A program made the translations under genes and the position numbers. A stretch of DNA of 64,000 bases, from the NCBI RefSeq assembly GCF_964340395.1, contig NC_135564.1, positions 17,604,431-17,668,430 of the forward strand, in the 5' to 3' direction. The stretch is from Glandiceps talaboti (lineage: Eukaryota; Hemichordata; Enteropneusta; Spengelidae). The notes beneath the pieces are model-generated. The model made no database searches. It saw only the letters and a program-made list of their open reading frames with translations, and was not told where the DNA came from. Position 1 is the stretch's first letter, and each line of letters starts with the position of its first letter. Shown in pieces: positions 22,872 to 35,256 of the stretch.

Positions 22872-22888
22872 AGCGCCATCTAGTGGTG
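22872..22888 (-). promoter_or_regulatory. CTCF-like motif
   Basis: On the minus strand the site reads CACCACTAGATGGCGCT, a full match to the CCASYAGRKGGC core known for bilaterian CTCF. It lies between PIP5K and the FAS1 gene. Confidence 0.4.
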
Positions 22889-25390
22889 AAAAATAACCAT
22901 TGTCAGTCTTGAGGAAGGCAAAGGTCATGTTGCTGAAACACAGAAAGTAATTAGATTGTGTATCAATGAACATTATTCTAATGATGTAAAACAAAAAATA
23001 TTCCATCATATACTTGGCCAACGATTTTCTTAGTATTACGATACAATTGTAAACTTGTAATTACTGTATCGTTATTTAGGGATCTAAATATTGCAAGAAA
23101 TGATAAACTTACCCAGCTGTATAAAAACTTGCCTTTTGATCCACTATCATATTGCAGTTATGACAATCAGGGGTAAAAGCTACATTATAGAAAGGTCAGT
23201 TTTAGATTTGATTTGCAGATTTCCATCAAATCATAACCATGTATCATTATCATGATAATATAAATCAAATGCACTGCAGCAACCACAGGTGTTATATCAT
23301 AATTATAATCAAGTCATTGTATCAGAGTTCACTATATCAAGCATTCAGAGTTCGTTTTCATTTTATTTTATCATTTTCAGCTCACCATTTCAAGTACTTT
23401 CATTGCCTGGGAGAACACCATTCAGGTGCTAAGACTGTTTCTTAGTGTTATATTTATGTATTTTGTATTCTCGACAATAACAAGCATGGGAAAGAAACCA
23501 GATATTAGATAATTCTCAGTACCTGCAATAACATTTTACCTCACAGAAGGTCAAAATAGATTAAGAAGGTCAACGTATTCTTCTATCCCCCATCATAAAA
23601 TGTATATGTAGCGTGTGGAGAGATTTTGTCAACCAACAAATCAAATAAACATTATTTTTATGACTCGTTAGTGGTAAAATTCTATTCCTGGTAACGAGAA
23701 TTGTGTCATTACATATTTTTTGTTTCTCTTGTAATTCCCATTTTGTCATTAAATTATAATTTTTTTCGATTCATTTTAAAGAAAGAGGTGACTTTATTTG
23801 CCAATTAATTTCAATTCTACAAAAAGAGAGAATGAAATGTTAATAATTTACTAAAGTTATGTTTTTATTGTGTAATTCCTTCATAATCGTATAATACTGA
23901 ACATAAGTTTAATAATGACCTTGATCTCAAGTTTTCATAAGCAAGTGTTTATTTTGTTCATTTGGTTATATTTTGGTTGTTATGGGTACTAGGATTGTAA
24001 AATCTACCTGAGTTCTCTAATCTCTACTACGTTCATTTCTGACTAAATAATGAAGTTATGGAAAATTTATCAGATGACGTAAACTGTTACCAAGTTCTGA
24101 AATCATGCAGGGAAAGATAATGGAATTGTTGTACTAAAGTTTTGAAAGTAAATGAAATCAATTGTCGCTACAAACACACCTCATGTCGTATTAGGTTATG
24201 TATTATTATAAAATTACAAAAAGTAAGTTTTTTATGTATTATTTCATTATTATTATTACTTTATGTTTACATTTTGAACTTGTACCCTTTGATGAAGGCT
24301 GCACCTAAGGAAAATAAAATATTTGTTCATGACAGAACATTGACAAAACCTATTTATACTTCTACAGACAGAATTTGTAGCTCAAATTGAGGATCGCTAT
24401 AACTACTGCCATCAGGATAATGTAAAATACTTACTCAAAATGAGTTTACACCACAATAATTCATAGTACATAAAAACTATAGAGGTTCATGATAAGTTTT
24501 TATCACCAAGGTGCGTCCTTCATCAGTTACAAACTTTTTCTTTTATGTTCAGAAGATTAACTGAGAACAGCATCAAAATTTCATGAATTTATGTTATATT
24601 TGAGGTATTATGTCAAAGTAAGTTGATTAGTCATTATTGTCGGTATTATTTCAAAGGATGTTATTTGTGAAAGTCACATAGGGAAACAGTTCTGTGCAAT
24701 AAATGATTTCATTGAACTTGTAATTGACACTTGTTGGTAAGATTACTTGTTGCTGGGTTACCAGTTATTGTTGTAAGTTTCATACTGCCTCGATTGCTAT
24801 CTTTGAGTCTTACTTTGTTAATATTATAAGGGTACTACAAAAGTTAGGATAAAAAAAGTGCCTAAAAAAAGAAATAAAGTTGCTGATGTTAAGACTCATT
24901 TACGATAGGTAGAAGTGACCATAAATGACAGCTTAGATAACACAATGACCACATGTGAAAGAGTAAAATGAAATTTCAACATTTGTGATGTTTTTTGGAC
25001 ATTTTGAACTGTAACAAGTACACATGGTTGTCCAATATATAGTTGTATGGTCTATATATTCAGACATGATTCATAGCTGCTTCTATCATTGCCATCAACT
25101 AACTTGCCATCATAGTGTAGCCACCCTCATTTTCTGTCAGCAAATGTAGAATCTCAAAGTTAACATCATGATAATTTGGCACTATGAAACTTAGAACGAT
25201 TCACTGGAAATATTTGAAAATCAAGAACTTGAAATAACATCTTTACAGAAATGTTGGTAGATTATTTTTTGACCAGCTCGGATGTTTGTTGATATATGTT
25301 GTAGGCTATCAGTATTATAAATTACAGCCATACAAATTTTAAATTTCCACAGTATGATTTGAGAGACTACATGACATTTATCTTGGGTAG

Positions 25391-25510
25391 GTCAAACATG
25401 CAGGTAATTGAACAACACCCCTTTACACAGTAATACTGATGAACCAGTGGTAGATCCAACATGCAGGAAATTGAACAGCGCCCTCACACAGTAATACTGG
25501 TGAACCAGGG
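25391..25510. repeat. Two-copy 63-bp tandem duplication
   Basis: CAACATGCAGG(T/A)AATTGAACA, then ACACAGTAATACTG(A/G)TGAACCAG, twice at a 63-bp offset. The second copy includes GCGCCCTCA, the core of the 21-kb cluster. Confidence 0.85.
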
Positions 25511-25569
25511 TGCCTGTTCAAGAGTAGAACACTTTGAGGTACATATGCACATTACATGATATGTTTTAG

Positions 25570-25734
25570 GTGAAAGACTTTGAGTATGTGACGTCACTAG
25601 CCTTGCAGACAGACATGCATGCCCTGAAAAGTAAAGTGAACTCACACTTACCGTCAAGATTCACATGTCTGTGTACGAGGGTAGCAACATCAGTCGGTCG
25701 AATTCGAGATCCTAAATGGTATGAGTACATCTGA
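25570..25734 (+). CDS. Unrecognised candidate terminal exon
   Basis: After TATGTTTTAG, 54 codons are open in phase 0, starting VKDFEYVTSLALQTDMHALK, continuing SHLPSRFTCLCTRVATSVGR and ending DPKWYEYI before TGA. Composition looks protein-like, but I do not recognise the family. It could be another alternative 3' exon of PIP5K (phase 0 fits the donor at 17838), an exon of an unseen gene, or chance; the upstream pyrimidine tract is weak. Confidence 0.28.
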   Translation: MKDFEYVTSLALQTDMHALKSKVNSHLPSRFTCLCTRVATSVGRIRDPKWYEYI

Positions 25735-27707
25735 GCTTTCTACTCATAATTGTACCTCAGGTATACCAATGTATAGTAGCTGTTACCAGCAGTATTGTAC
25801 TGATTTGTTGAAAGTACAGACCAGGATTATGTGTAAAGTTAACCTGCATGCTACATGGATGTATTTGGGGGACTCCACCATCCAAGTTATTGTACATTGT
25901 GTATGTATTTATTATTTTGCTTTCTGGGCAAAGATGTTGGTATACTAGTGATTTGGTATCTACATATTTATGTATGTCATGATAATGAGGGTCATGCAAC
26001 ATTATTTTATGTTTTTAATTTATTTAGTTATTCCTAATTGTAGGTAAATTTTGACTCAATTGGTATGATGTCTCTTGTCTCCACTTCCTATTTATAAATA
26101 TGTCTCCTATCTTTGGTTAAAAACACAGTATTGTCAAATAATCATTGATAACAACACCAAAGTGGTATGGGTTAGTATGTATGGTACGGCGTGACATGTT
26201 GCTGTATCACCTGTTAGATGCAACAATCCAGCTCTCAGAGGGGCCAATTAGGGCTAAATGACATTGTTGCCGCCCTATCAGCCGGCACTCAGAGTGGGCC
26301 AATTAGGGCTGAATGACATTGTTGCTGCCCTATCAGCCGGCACTATGAGAGGGCCAATTAGGGCTAAATGACGTGGTATTTAAACATACCGGTACTGATA
26401 TCGTACATATATCAGAAGATATCTTGTAAAGATACAGTAATTAAAAGCTATGATTAACTTGTGATGTCTACAAGTATCAAAAAGTAATCAAATATGTAAT
26501 GACATTATGAATACAGTTTCTACTTTGTTAAAAGTTTGGTAACTGAAGTCGAATTTTCACCGATATCTCGACAGCATAATCTTGGGTGTACTACTATTGA
26601 GATACACCTGTATAAAGCTGGAGATACACTGCTGGGATCTTGATAGCTGTATTCCAGCATTTGTGATTATTTGAGTGGAAACTGCATTTATAACTATGAC
26701 TCAGAGTCCTTCAACATTCAGTCTTGCTGAAATGACATTATTTTCTGTACGGATGAAATTGACAATTTCTTGGTCAGATTATAAAAGGTAACTTAAGATA
26801 TATTTTGTTTCATTGAACGACAGTTCGTAAATACATGCAACAATTCTCAAGATCTTGAAATTTTATCGAAATTGAGGAAGTAAAAGTGCCTCATAAAGAA
26901 TTTATCTTGCATTTGCACTCTCGTCAAAGCACTGTATCGAAAAAAAAAGAATATTAATGCTGGAAAGAAACACAAGACTGATAAAATAATATGATTTTCA
27001 GTATTTCCTATTGTTGCAGTTCATGAATATGCAAACAGTATGTAGATTTTGTAGCAAGTCAAGAGAGTTTTCAGAAGAACTGATTGGTTATTAGAAGTTG
27101 CAGATTCATGAATATGCAAATCTGAGTTTGTCCAAACAGTCTAAAGTTGAGTTAGTTTAGTAAACTACATTTGCATAGCATTTGTAGCTATTTGAAGAGA
27201 CTGAAGAATCTCTAATTATGCAGTAATAATTTAAAAAAAAAAAACAGGGTCTTTTTTTTCTCAATTTTGATCAGCTTTATCATGTGTACGTTGTTAATGA
27301 TATTGTGCCGTTTCTATATGTTTTTACACAGTGTCTAAGACTGTGTGTGTGCATGTGACTGACGCTAACCAGTCTCACAATCTGTATATATTAGCACAAC
27401 AAAATTACTATGATGGGTATGGAGAATATACAAAATACTATTTTCAATCTTGACTTAAGAATTGGAAATTTATGGGCAATGTGAAATTTTTACAGCTTGT
27501 TTATACATGCATATAAACTTTCAGTATTTGATTCTTGCATGGAGATTATGGTACATTATCAAGAACGCATTTATATGGTGGCCAGAATAATCATTGATGT
27601 GCTCTCTGTCCTTGCTCCGACTTGAGTCAAACTTTGAATTTCATCATAGCTGTATATTAAGCCCCCAGGTGACATTTCACTGTATGTAACCTTTGACCTT
27701 TAACCTG
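25735..27707. other. Intergenic stretch with a short tandem repeat
   Basis: No gene recognised. Holds the 26,222-26,375 repeat; the remainder is AT-rich and unremarkable. Confidence 0.6.
26222..26375. repeat. About 62-bp tandem repeat, 2.3 copies
   Basis: GGGCCAATTAGGGCT(A/G)AATGAC, ATTGTTGC(C/T)GCCCTATC, AGCCGGCACT repeat in tandem. It is related to the single unit at 5105-5165. Confidence 0.9.
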
Positions 27708-27899
27708 TGTCAGGATGATTTAGACCTTCAAAAGCACATTAAGCAATCTATAGAAACTGTACTCTGTGACAGTAATGAATTCTTGTATAGAGCCAATGGC
27801 CTTTTGTTAGATTTGATGCCAAAAAAAAAAGAGCATCTAGTTTTTGTACTAGAGAATCATTTGTTTGTAATTGTTAACGTGATATACACTGAATCCTAA
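27708..27899 (+). CDS. Weak candidate terminal exon
   Basis: A pyrimidine-rich CTTTAACCTGTGTCAG precedes an open frame starting DDLDLQKHIKQSIETVLCDS and ending in TAA at 27899, with AATAAA 30 bp further on. No family recognised, and the later part (KKK run, hydrophobic end) looks random. Confidence 0.15.
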   Translation, partial: CQDDLDLQKHIKQSIETVLCDSNEFLYRANGLLLDLMPKKKEHLVFVLENHLFVIVNVIYTES

Positions 27900-27929
27900 G
27901 GATAGTAGCTGTGGTAGAACTACCGTTAC

Positions 27930-27935
27930 AATAAA
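27930..27935 (+). terminator. Candidate poly(A) signal
   Basis: AATAAA followed by a TGTGTTTT-type downstream element. Only meaningful if one of the weak upstream exons is real. Confidence 0.2.
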
Positions 27936-28283
27936 ACAATTCTGTGTTTTCATGTGTAGCAGCCTTACATCTAAGGTGGTTTTTTTTGTCAGTGTACAGC
28001 AGATTGTATTATTATTATTACCATTGGACTATTATGAGCTATTGGCCAAATAAATTATGAACTTGCTTACTGAAAATAGTGTGATGACATCGTCTCATTT
28101 CAACTCTACAAGATCAAGATATGATGAAAGCTGTAATATAAACTGTATGGTTTAAAAATGCATTACATGTGACATCAGTGGGCATCTATTCTATTGATTC
28201 TTGCCTGCTTTGTCTTTGTTAGCCTGCAATGGAGAACCAGAAGGGGACTATCACTATAGTACAGGTCTTGTCAGTACATGGCT

Positions 28284-28317
28284 ATGTGTGTGTGTGTGTG
28301 TGTGGGGGGGGGGGGGG
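28284..28317. repeat. (TG)n followed by poly-G
   Basis: About ten TG units then a run of 14 G. Confidence 0.95.
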
Positions 28318-29126
28318 TCTGTTAAGTGGTGCCGAAATGAGGCTAGTAGTTTACGATGATGGCTTGGCCAATCATATCTTTAACATGTACACAAGTCAAT
28401 TGCGTTCAAACTTGGCACAAAGGTAACAAACTATATTTACATCTTGTCTTGCAAATTTGTCCTTTATAATATTGCCACAGGACAGCCATACTTGCCACAA
28501 TTTGTCAAAAATTGAATTCTGTATGAATTGAAATTGAATTGAAAGATTATGTAAAAAAGAAAAAAAAATCATTATTTTGTTACATTCATGGACATAGACT
28601 CAATAATAATGTTGACCACAGATTATTTTATTCAAATTATATGCTAATAAAAAGCTTGATGTCAAAATAGCAAACATGTTATAGATTGATATTACAGCAC
28701 TGTGCATGCTGTATGTGGTTTTATATGACTGAATTGGTCCTATACATTGTTGTCAATCTGGATTTATATGTTTATGTCATGGATAACAAACTATGGCAAG
28801 TAAAAAATGAATATCTATCATCAAAGAACTTTACTCAGAACTGTTTCAAATGCAAACCCTGTTTATAACCTATCCGCCTTGTTAATACAGACAATGCTCT
28901 CTAAATGCCTGTAATTCCTACCTCAGGATAGAGTGAGGACAGTTTCATGTTAAGGTAAAACCTAATACTGTCCTAACATAAAACATGAAGGGGAAAGGTC
29001 TCATTAAACCCTCCAAAATTTGACCATGCATAACTTCACAGCATTGTCTTTCATCCCATAAAATGCAAAACTGATCAACCTATCAAGCTAGGAAGTCAAA
29101 ATTAACCCCCTAACATAAATTTAATA
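28318..29126. other. Intergenic, nothing recognised
   Basis: AT-rich sequence without exon-like or repeated structure that I could identify. Confidence 0.6.
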
Positions 29127-29440
29127 CAATGAGTAACACTGAAGTAAAGCACTTTCTCTTTGTGCTACACTTGTTTATAGCATTCATATCAAGTGTAAAA
29201 GTATACTGTTTCATTTGCTAATGCAATGAGTAACACTGAAGTAAAGCACTTTCTCTATGTGCTACACTCATTTATAGCATTCATATCAAGTGTAAAAGTA
29301 TACTGTTTCAATTGGTTTATTTACATGTGGCCTTTCTAATGTGGTCAATTAGCAAATGAAAAAGTATACTTTTACACTTGACATGGATGCTATAAATGAT
29401 TGTGGTACGTACAGAAAATGCTTTACTTTGGTATTATGGG
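29127..29440. repeat. 97-bp direct duplication plus an inverted copy
   Basis: Two direct copies (from about 29127 and 29224, period 97 bp) share CAATGAGTAACACTGAAGTA, AAGCACTTTCTCT, TTTATAGCATTCATATC and AAGTGTAAAAGTATACTG. A third copy in inverted orientation spans about 29348-29440. This looks like a MITE-type terminal-inverted-repeat element whose left end was duplicated. Confidence 0.85.
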
Positions 29441-29823
29441 TTATATGTATTTCTAATTACTCTATATCAATGATATTATATATATCAGAGCCAAGTCAAC
29501 TACCTATGTTTGACCATAGAACCTACACGTGTAGGGTCTATGGTTTGATAAGTTTTGTTTAGACTCGTGTATTAAATCAATGATACTGTCCATCTTTCTA
29601 TGTGCATAACATTTCCTAGTTACTCACTACAAAATTTGTTTCTGACTACAAAATTGTATGCAGTTACTTTGATCAGAATTTTGATTTATTTTAGTTCAAA
29701 ATCACATTGGGTATTTTCAACTTTGTTCTTGATTTCAACTTTTTTATTGTAGCCTAAGACAAATAACAGTTGTAAGTGAAACATAGTAAACAATGTGAAT
29801 ACTCAGTAAGGTTTGTTGCTATT

Positions 29824-29829
29824 TTTATT
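29824..29829 (-). terminator. Candidate poly(A) signal of the FAS1 gene
   Basis: Minus-strand AATAAA 170 bp downstream of the FAS1 stop codon. Confidence 0.45.
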
Positions 29830-29856
29830 GTATTTACTATATTTTCTTGTAATGGC

Positions 29857-29924
29857 TGTGTGTGTGTGTGTGTGTCTGTACCTGTGTCTGTGTGTGTACG
29901 TGTGTGTGTGTTGTGTGTGTGTGT
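29857..29924. repeat. Interrupted (TG)n microsatellite
   Basis: TG-rich tract with TC and TA interruptions, in the presumed 3' UTR of the FAS1 gene. Confidence 0.9.
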
Positions 29925-29998
29925 CCATCAACAACCAGACATATAAAATGCCCAGAAAAGGATACATGTTTTAAAGATGTAGAAAACCCTATCCAAAA

Positions 29999-30379
29999 TC
30001 AGTAAATGTCTGCAGGGACACTGTTTTCTGTGTCATCTTTCTTTGGCAAGATCACCTCTGATAAGACATGTACTACACCATTGGTGAGAGTGATATCAAA
30101 ACCTGTCAGTAATTTATCCTGGATGGTGACACCACCTGCACCCATTTCCAAAACCAACGTACTGCCTGTCAGAGCCTTGAATTCTTTGAAATCATAGAAA
30201 CTGGCAGCGTAGAAAGCGCCCTCAACAACGTGAGTCTTCAAAGTGTCTGTCAGATATGTGGTGTCGTTCAGCCGCTTCTTTTGATCATCTGTTAATTTCG
30301 TGAAAGCAGCATCAGTGGGTGCAAACACTGTGAGAGGCTTTGTTGCATCTGTGGCTAACGCTGCTGTCAGATTAACTTT
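29999..30379 (-). CDS. FAS1 gene exon 3: second FAS1 domain and stop
   Basis: 127 codons with stop, after minus-strand TTTACAG. Encodes KVNLTAALATDATKPLTVFA through TDAAF, HVVEGAFYA and GVVHVLSEVILP, then a short acidic tail ending ADIY. Confidence 0.94.
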   Translation of the reverse strand, partial: KVNLTAALATDATKPLTVFAPTDAAFTKLTDDQKKRLNDTTYLTDTLKTHVVEGAFYAASFYDFKEFKALTGSTLVLEMGAGGVTIQDKLLTGFDITLTNGVVHVLSEVILPKKDDTENSVPADIY

Positions 30380-33300
30380 CTGTAAAGATAGCAAAATATC
30401 CATTTTTAAAAATTTGATCCGAGGTTAGAATAACATTGGGTACTCTTGTAAATATTGCACAAAACCACCTGGAATGTCCAACTTGTTTCAAATTTGAGTT
30501 TGAATGGAGTTCATAAAAGTACAATCGTTCCAAATTTAAGTTGGGTATGAAAAACATGTGCCTGACAGAATTATAGAAAAATTTGGTTCTGAATAACAGA
30601 ATAATCCTGTTATCCCTACAGCTACACTGATGAGACAATTGTAATCTAAGACCACGCGATTCAAACATTGGGGTTTAAAAGTAAAGTAAGATTCAACAAA
30701 AACTATTCTAGTTCTATCTCACACCCATTTAGATTTAGGTATTAAAGTAGTCTACTGTCAGATGGATTCACTATGGGGTCACCTGACTAGATGACATCTG
30801 GGTGATTCATAGTTTCAGTTACCCAGACTCTCACCACTGGGGCTCTTCTACAAGACCACCTAGATGAGAGTTTGGAGAAACCACATTTGAACTAACCCCA
30901 CACTGGATATATCTCCATGAGCAGTGCATGCTGGGGAATACTTCACATCCAACATTACAGGCTGAGTTATTTAGGTAACTTTGTGACAGGATATCACTTC
31001 TCATTGACTGATACATCTTAATTACAACAAACATTTGTAAGCCCATTTTTGTGCTTGAAAGAAATGTACTGTAGGATTTCTGGTGCAGGGTAGTGGAAAT
31101 GTGGTTTCCCCAGACTTTCGTTTGGGTGGACTTGTAGAAGAGCCCCCAACAGTGAGAGTCTGTGTAACCGAGACTTGGTGATTCAGATAAAAGCAGCTCT
31201 GGACAAAAGCTATATTGTTCTTTCATTCTAGATTCTCAAAAAGGTAACTTTATCCCTACTCACTGTGTGTAATGGGGTCCAGTAGCAAGTATCATTCTAC
31301 TATCTTGTCATGAGTCAGAAATAATGCCAATGGTACTGTAGCACAATTTATTATACTTCAATCTATTCATTACAATAAAGTTAACTCAGTGAGATTTTCA
31401 AGTCAGTTTTCATTTTGATATGACTCCAATTTTACAAAAATGTCTGTCTCAGCATTATGTACTTAGGCCAAATAAAAAAAGTTGTTTGGTTCTGGTTACC
31501 CGACCCCCACCTAGTTTTTCACACAGACCCTAAACTTTTTTTTTTTTACATATTCAAGAAAAATAATAATAAAATCGCAAAAATCGTGTGAAGTCTCGCA
31601 AGAAATAGTGGGTGCAGAAACTGACATCAACTTAAAAAGACAATATAAAACTATTCTTCCAATATGTAATGGTTGTACATCTGATGGGAAGAAATAAATA
31701 ACATAAAGACCATTTGGAAAACAATGGAAATCCTGAACTAGGCACTCACACATGAAAGAAAATATATAATAAAATAAAATAAAAAATCTACCTACCCCAC
31801 CTATTTTAAAATTAAAAGTAATCAGAACCACACAATTTTTTTTATTACGCCTTAGATAGAACATGTAAAGGAATGTAATTTATTTACTAAAATGTTGATC
31901 AAAAACTTACCTTGAGTAACTGATTTAGCATAGTAAATCTGGGGTCCACATTTAGGAAATCTGCTATGTTATTACCAGTAGGAAGGGGATACATTACTTT
32001 CTTAACAATGTGGATTAAACCATTGGTGCATTCGTAGTCAGGTTTGAAGACAGCGGCTCCAGAAGCTGTGTACACCTACATGCAATAGATGATGGATATA
32101 AAAAATAACTTTTAGAATGCTGTGAACAACTGACTGTAAAAAGGTGTCAGCAATACTCTTGAAACACTCACTGGAAACACTGATAGAAATACAAAAAGAT
32201 AGCAGAAAATACAGTTCATTCAATGTGAAATGCACCATTCCAGGCAACTCCCCAAAACACCAACAAACAAACAAACAAACAAATCCCGACATTTGAGAAC
32301 TTATATAACATTTGCATCTTTCAATTGTGCCGTTCGCCAAATCTTTAAATCACATAAAACTTAAATTAGAGCGAACCAGTCATGCGCTGTATGCATTACA
32401 CGTGGTACTTCGTTCGTACAGATTAGCTTAGAAAGTGCGCACTCTCACGCCCAAAGTCAGAGATGCCTTTGTTTTCATTTTTATGCCTGACGTCCATTTC
32501 TGTTCTGGCGTCACTGGCTCAAAAGAAAGAAAGAATAATGGATGCACGTTCCAAACGTCTGAAAGAGTTTACTATTATAAGTCGAGACAATCGTGACTAG
32601 TGACTCACATCGATGCATTCAAGTGACTTTGTTTCCTGTTGATAAATACGATCTATGCAGAGTGCATTCAACTCTGTACTTGGGGCATACAATTGCAGAA
32701 GACATTTTCACCGTGGAGGTCCTTCTTTACCACCATAGTAGTGGTACGATTCGCCATCATTACATCATGCAAATACCCGTTTGATATAGGCCTACCCGTG
32801 CCACTACTACGACTACGACGAGTAAATAAATAAATAACATTGCTGTTAGCTTTCGGCTGTTTGGTGACTGAATGTTGAAGTTTCGTACAATCTCCTGAAA
32901 GTATAAACACCTGAAAGCTAATAGCGATGTTTCAAATAATTTGAGAGAGTGTAATTATTATGATGTACTCGTTACACATACCCGTGTGACTTACTCGTGC
33001 CACTGCTACGACTACGACAGGTAAATAAATAACAAACATTAAATTTTATCAAACACCCGAAAGCTAACAGCAGTGTACCATACAATTCAACTAACTGTGA
33101 TTATTCCACGCACGGACACGACGGCGAAATAAGAAATACAATGTACTATGATCAATGTCACGAAAATCGGATTATCTACTTTGGAGGTCGGTCTTGCGGT
33201 GTGTAAAACGGTGTGAATTTAATACCATGTGGTTTCTGACTTTTGCACTCTCGGGATCAATTGAAGGCTAAATAGTCTTACAGAAAATGAGACATCACAA

Positions 33301-35216
33301 CCAGTTTATCTTTCATTTGATCGCCTGATTACCCCTTTTCTCTCATTCTTTCTTTTTTATTCGTTCTCTCTTCTGCTATTCTTCTTTCTTTCAATGAGCT
33401 ATACACGACTCACACGGTAATTGCAGTAAACGACCCGAGGTAGACACACACCACGAACAGGATGCCATTTGAGGCACCCTTTGAAAAGAGTTGTTCTCTG
33501 TCATCACCAGAGTCGCCAGAAGGCGATGCAAACAGTACTAGATGAAACACTGCAATTGTACGAAAACACAATGCCTTTAGACGTTGGCAAGAAACTCAAC
33601 ACAACAAATTTGCTCCGCGATTATGTATGTTTTGTCTGCATTTGATGAGTTGAAAACGGGCTTCCACTAACAAAAACGTTGGAAACAATTAGCACTCGTT
33701 AACGGTAAGAGATACCTACATGACTGGGCTAATTAAATGTGCGTTAGTAAATTACATTATATTTGCAAAACAACCTGATCTTCTTGCATAAAATTTCCAT
33801 CAGAATAAACGCATACACAACGGGTTGTCTTATCCGGATCCGGTGGAGTGCACTTACCAAAGTGACCTCAAGAGACTGACGGAACATACAAAGTATCCGT
33901 AGTACCTGCGACTAGTTCTGTTAGTTGGAAGTGATAAAACTTCTGGATTTTTTGGTGGCCGTTTTGCCCCCATCTGCATAGCCCGAGGTGTTTCTCTCTG
34001 TTGACGAGGGACTGGATTGTCGTGCTATTGGAACGAAATGAGCCGAGACTGTCTAAAAAGCACGTACATTCATATCGTTATAGCACTCAATGCACCGTTT
34101 GCAAGGCCACGCTGTCAGTCATTTCCCCGCCATTAGTTGGAAATAGCCCCTGAACTGCCGAGCTGGGAAAGGGACCGACGACTTCTATAGTATTTTGGAG
34201 AGTCTTTTTCACGTTACCTTTGATACCCTCAAAGGTAGGACGATATCTAAGTTTTAACGTAGAGAAGATCAGTCGATTATTGAAGTTTGGCGGACGACCT
34301 CGGAAGTTTGAAGGGATACGAAGACTACTGCCATTGTCATTCAGCTGGAACAAAGTAAGTACCAAGTGCTAATGTATATAAAGAAATACTTTACGAAGAA
34401 CTAGATACGTGGATACTAATGAAATTATAATCTGTAATTGTTTCCTCACACACTCTATCACAGGTTCGGGTTAAATATGTCATATGTACTTGGTCTGTTT
34501 TGATTAGGAAGATGCGTGGGAAGAGCTGGGTACATTGTAAGCTATTGAAACACTGTATATTATGAATAATTCATTCCCAAAACCAGAACACAACAAAAAC
34601 AGACACTGCATCCTTTCGCCCCCGGTCTGGTTGTACCGGATGAAACACATCGATAACGAAGAAACATGAAACATGCTTCAATAGACGGCCCGATAAAATA
34701 TCGAGTACGGTGCAAAGCACGTTTTGCTACAGTGGGATTGGCCTCAACTGAGCACGGATAGTTTACACCTATTTCAAACCAGAATCATTACCAATGTCAA
34801 CCTTTCAATCTATTTTCTAAAGTTTTGATAATTGTACAGGAATACTAAGATCGATTTAAAACTTATAGCAACAGGTATTTCTTGCCGCTGATTTTACATG
34901 TATGCGAAATCACAACCTTGAAGACTTTATGTCTTGTTGGTATGGGGCACCTTAGTTATCATATAAAGGCCATTAGATTAGCCTTGAAATGACGCTACAA
35001 GCCAAGGAAAGAACTTTACCCTTTGCAAACGCTTGAGTTCGTTCTTTGCAATGTGCTTTTCTCAAAGGGGAGTAGGCGGGTAAACACGTTGTGTGTAAAA
35101 TGGAACATCCTCACCGATGACACGTACAATTAGCGATGAACTTAGACGTTTTTACGTAGCAACATTACTGAAAATGTGTGCCACATTGCGATACTAACAC
35201 TAACAGCAGGTTGTAG

Positions 35217-35256
<40 letters not shown>

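Larger units (their letters stand above)
20645..25569. other. PIP5K 3' UTR and intergenic DNA
   Basis: No gene recognised. Contains the GCGCCCTCA motif cluster (21128-21530), diverged repeats (22000-22330), a candidate poly(A) signal AATAAA at 22449-22454, a CTCF-like site (22872-22888) and a two-copy 63-bp duplication (25391-25510). Confidence 0.6.
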
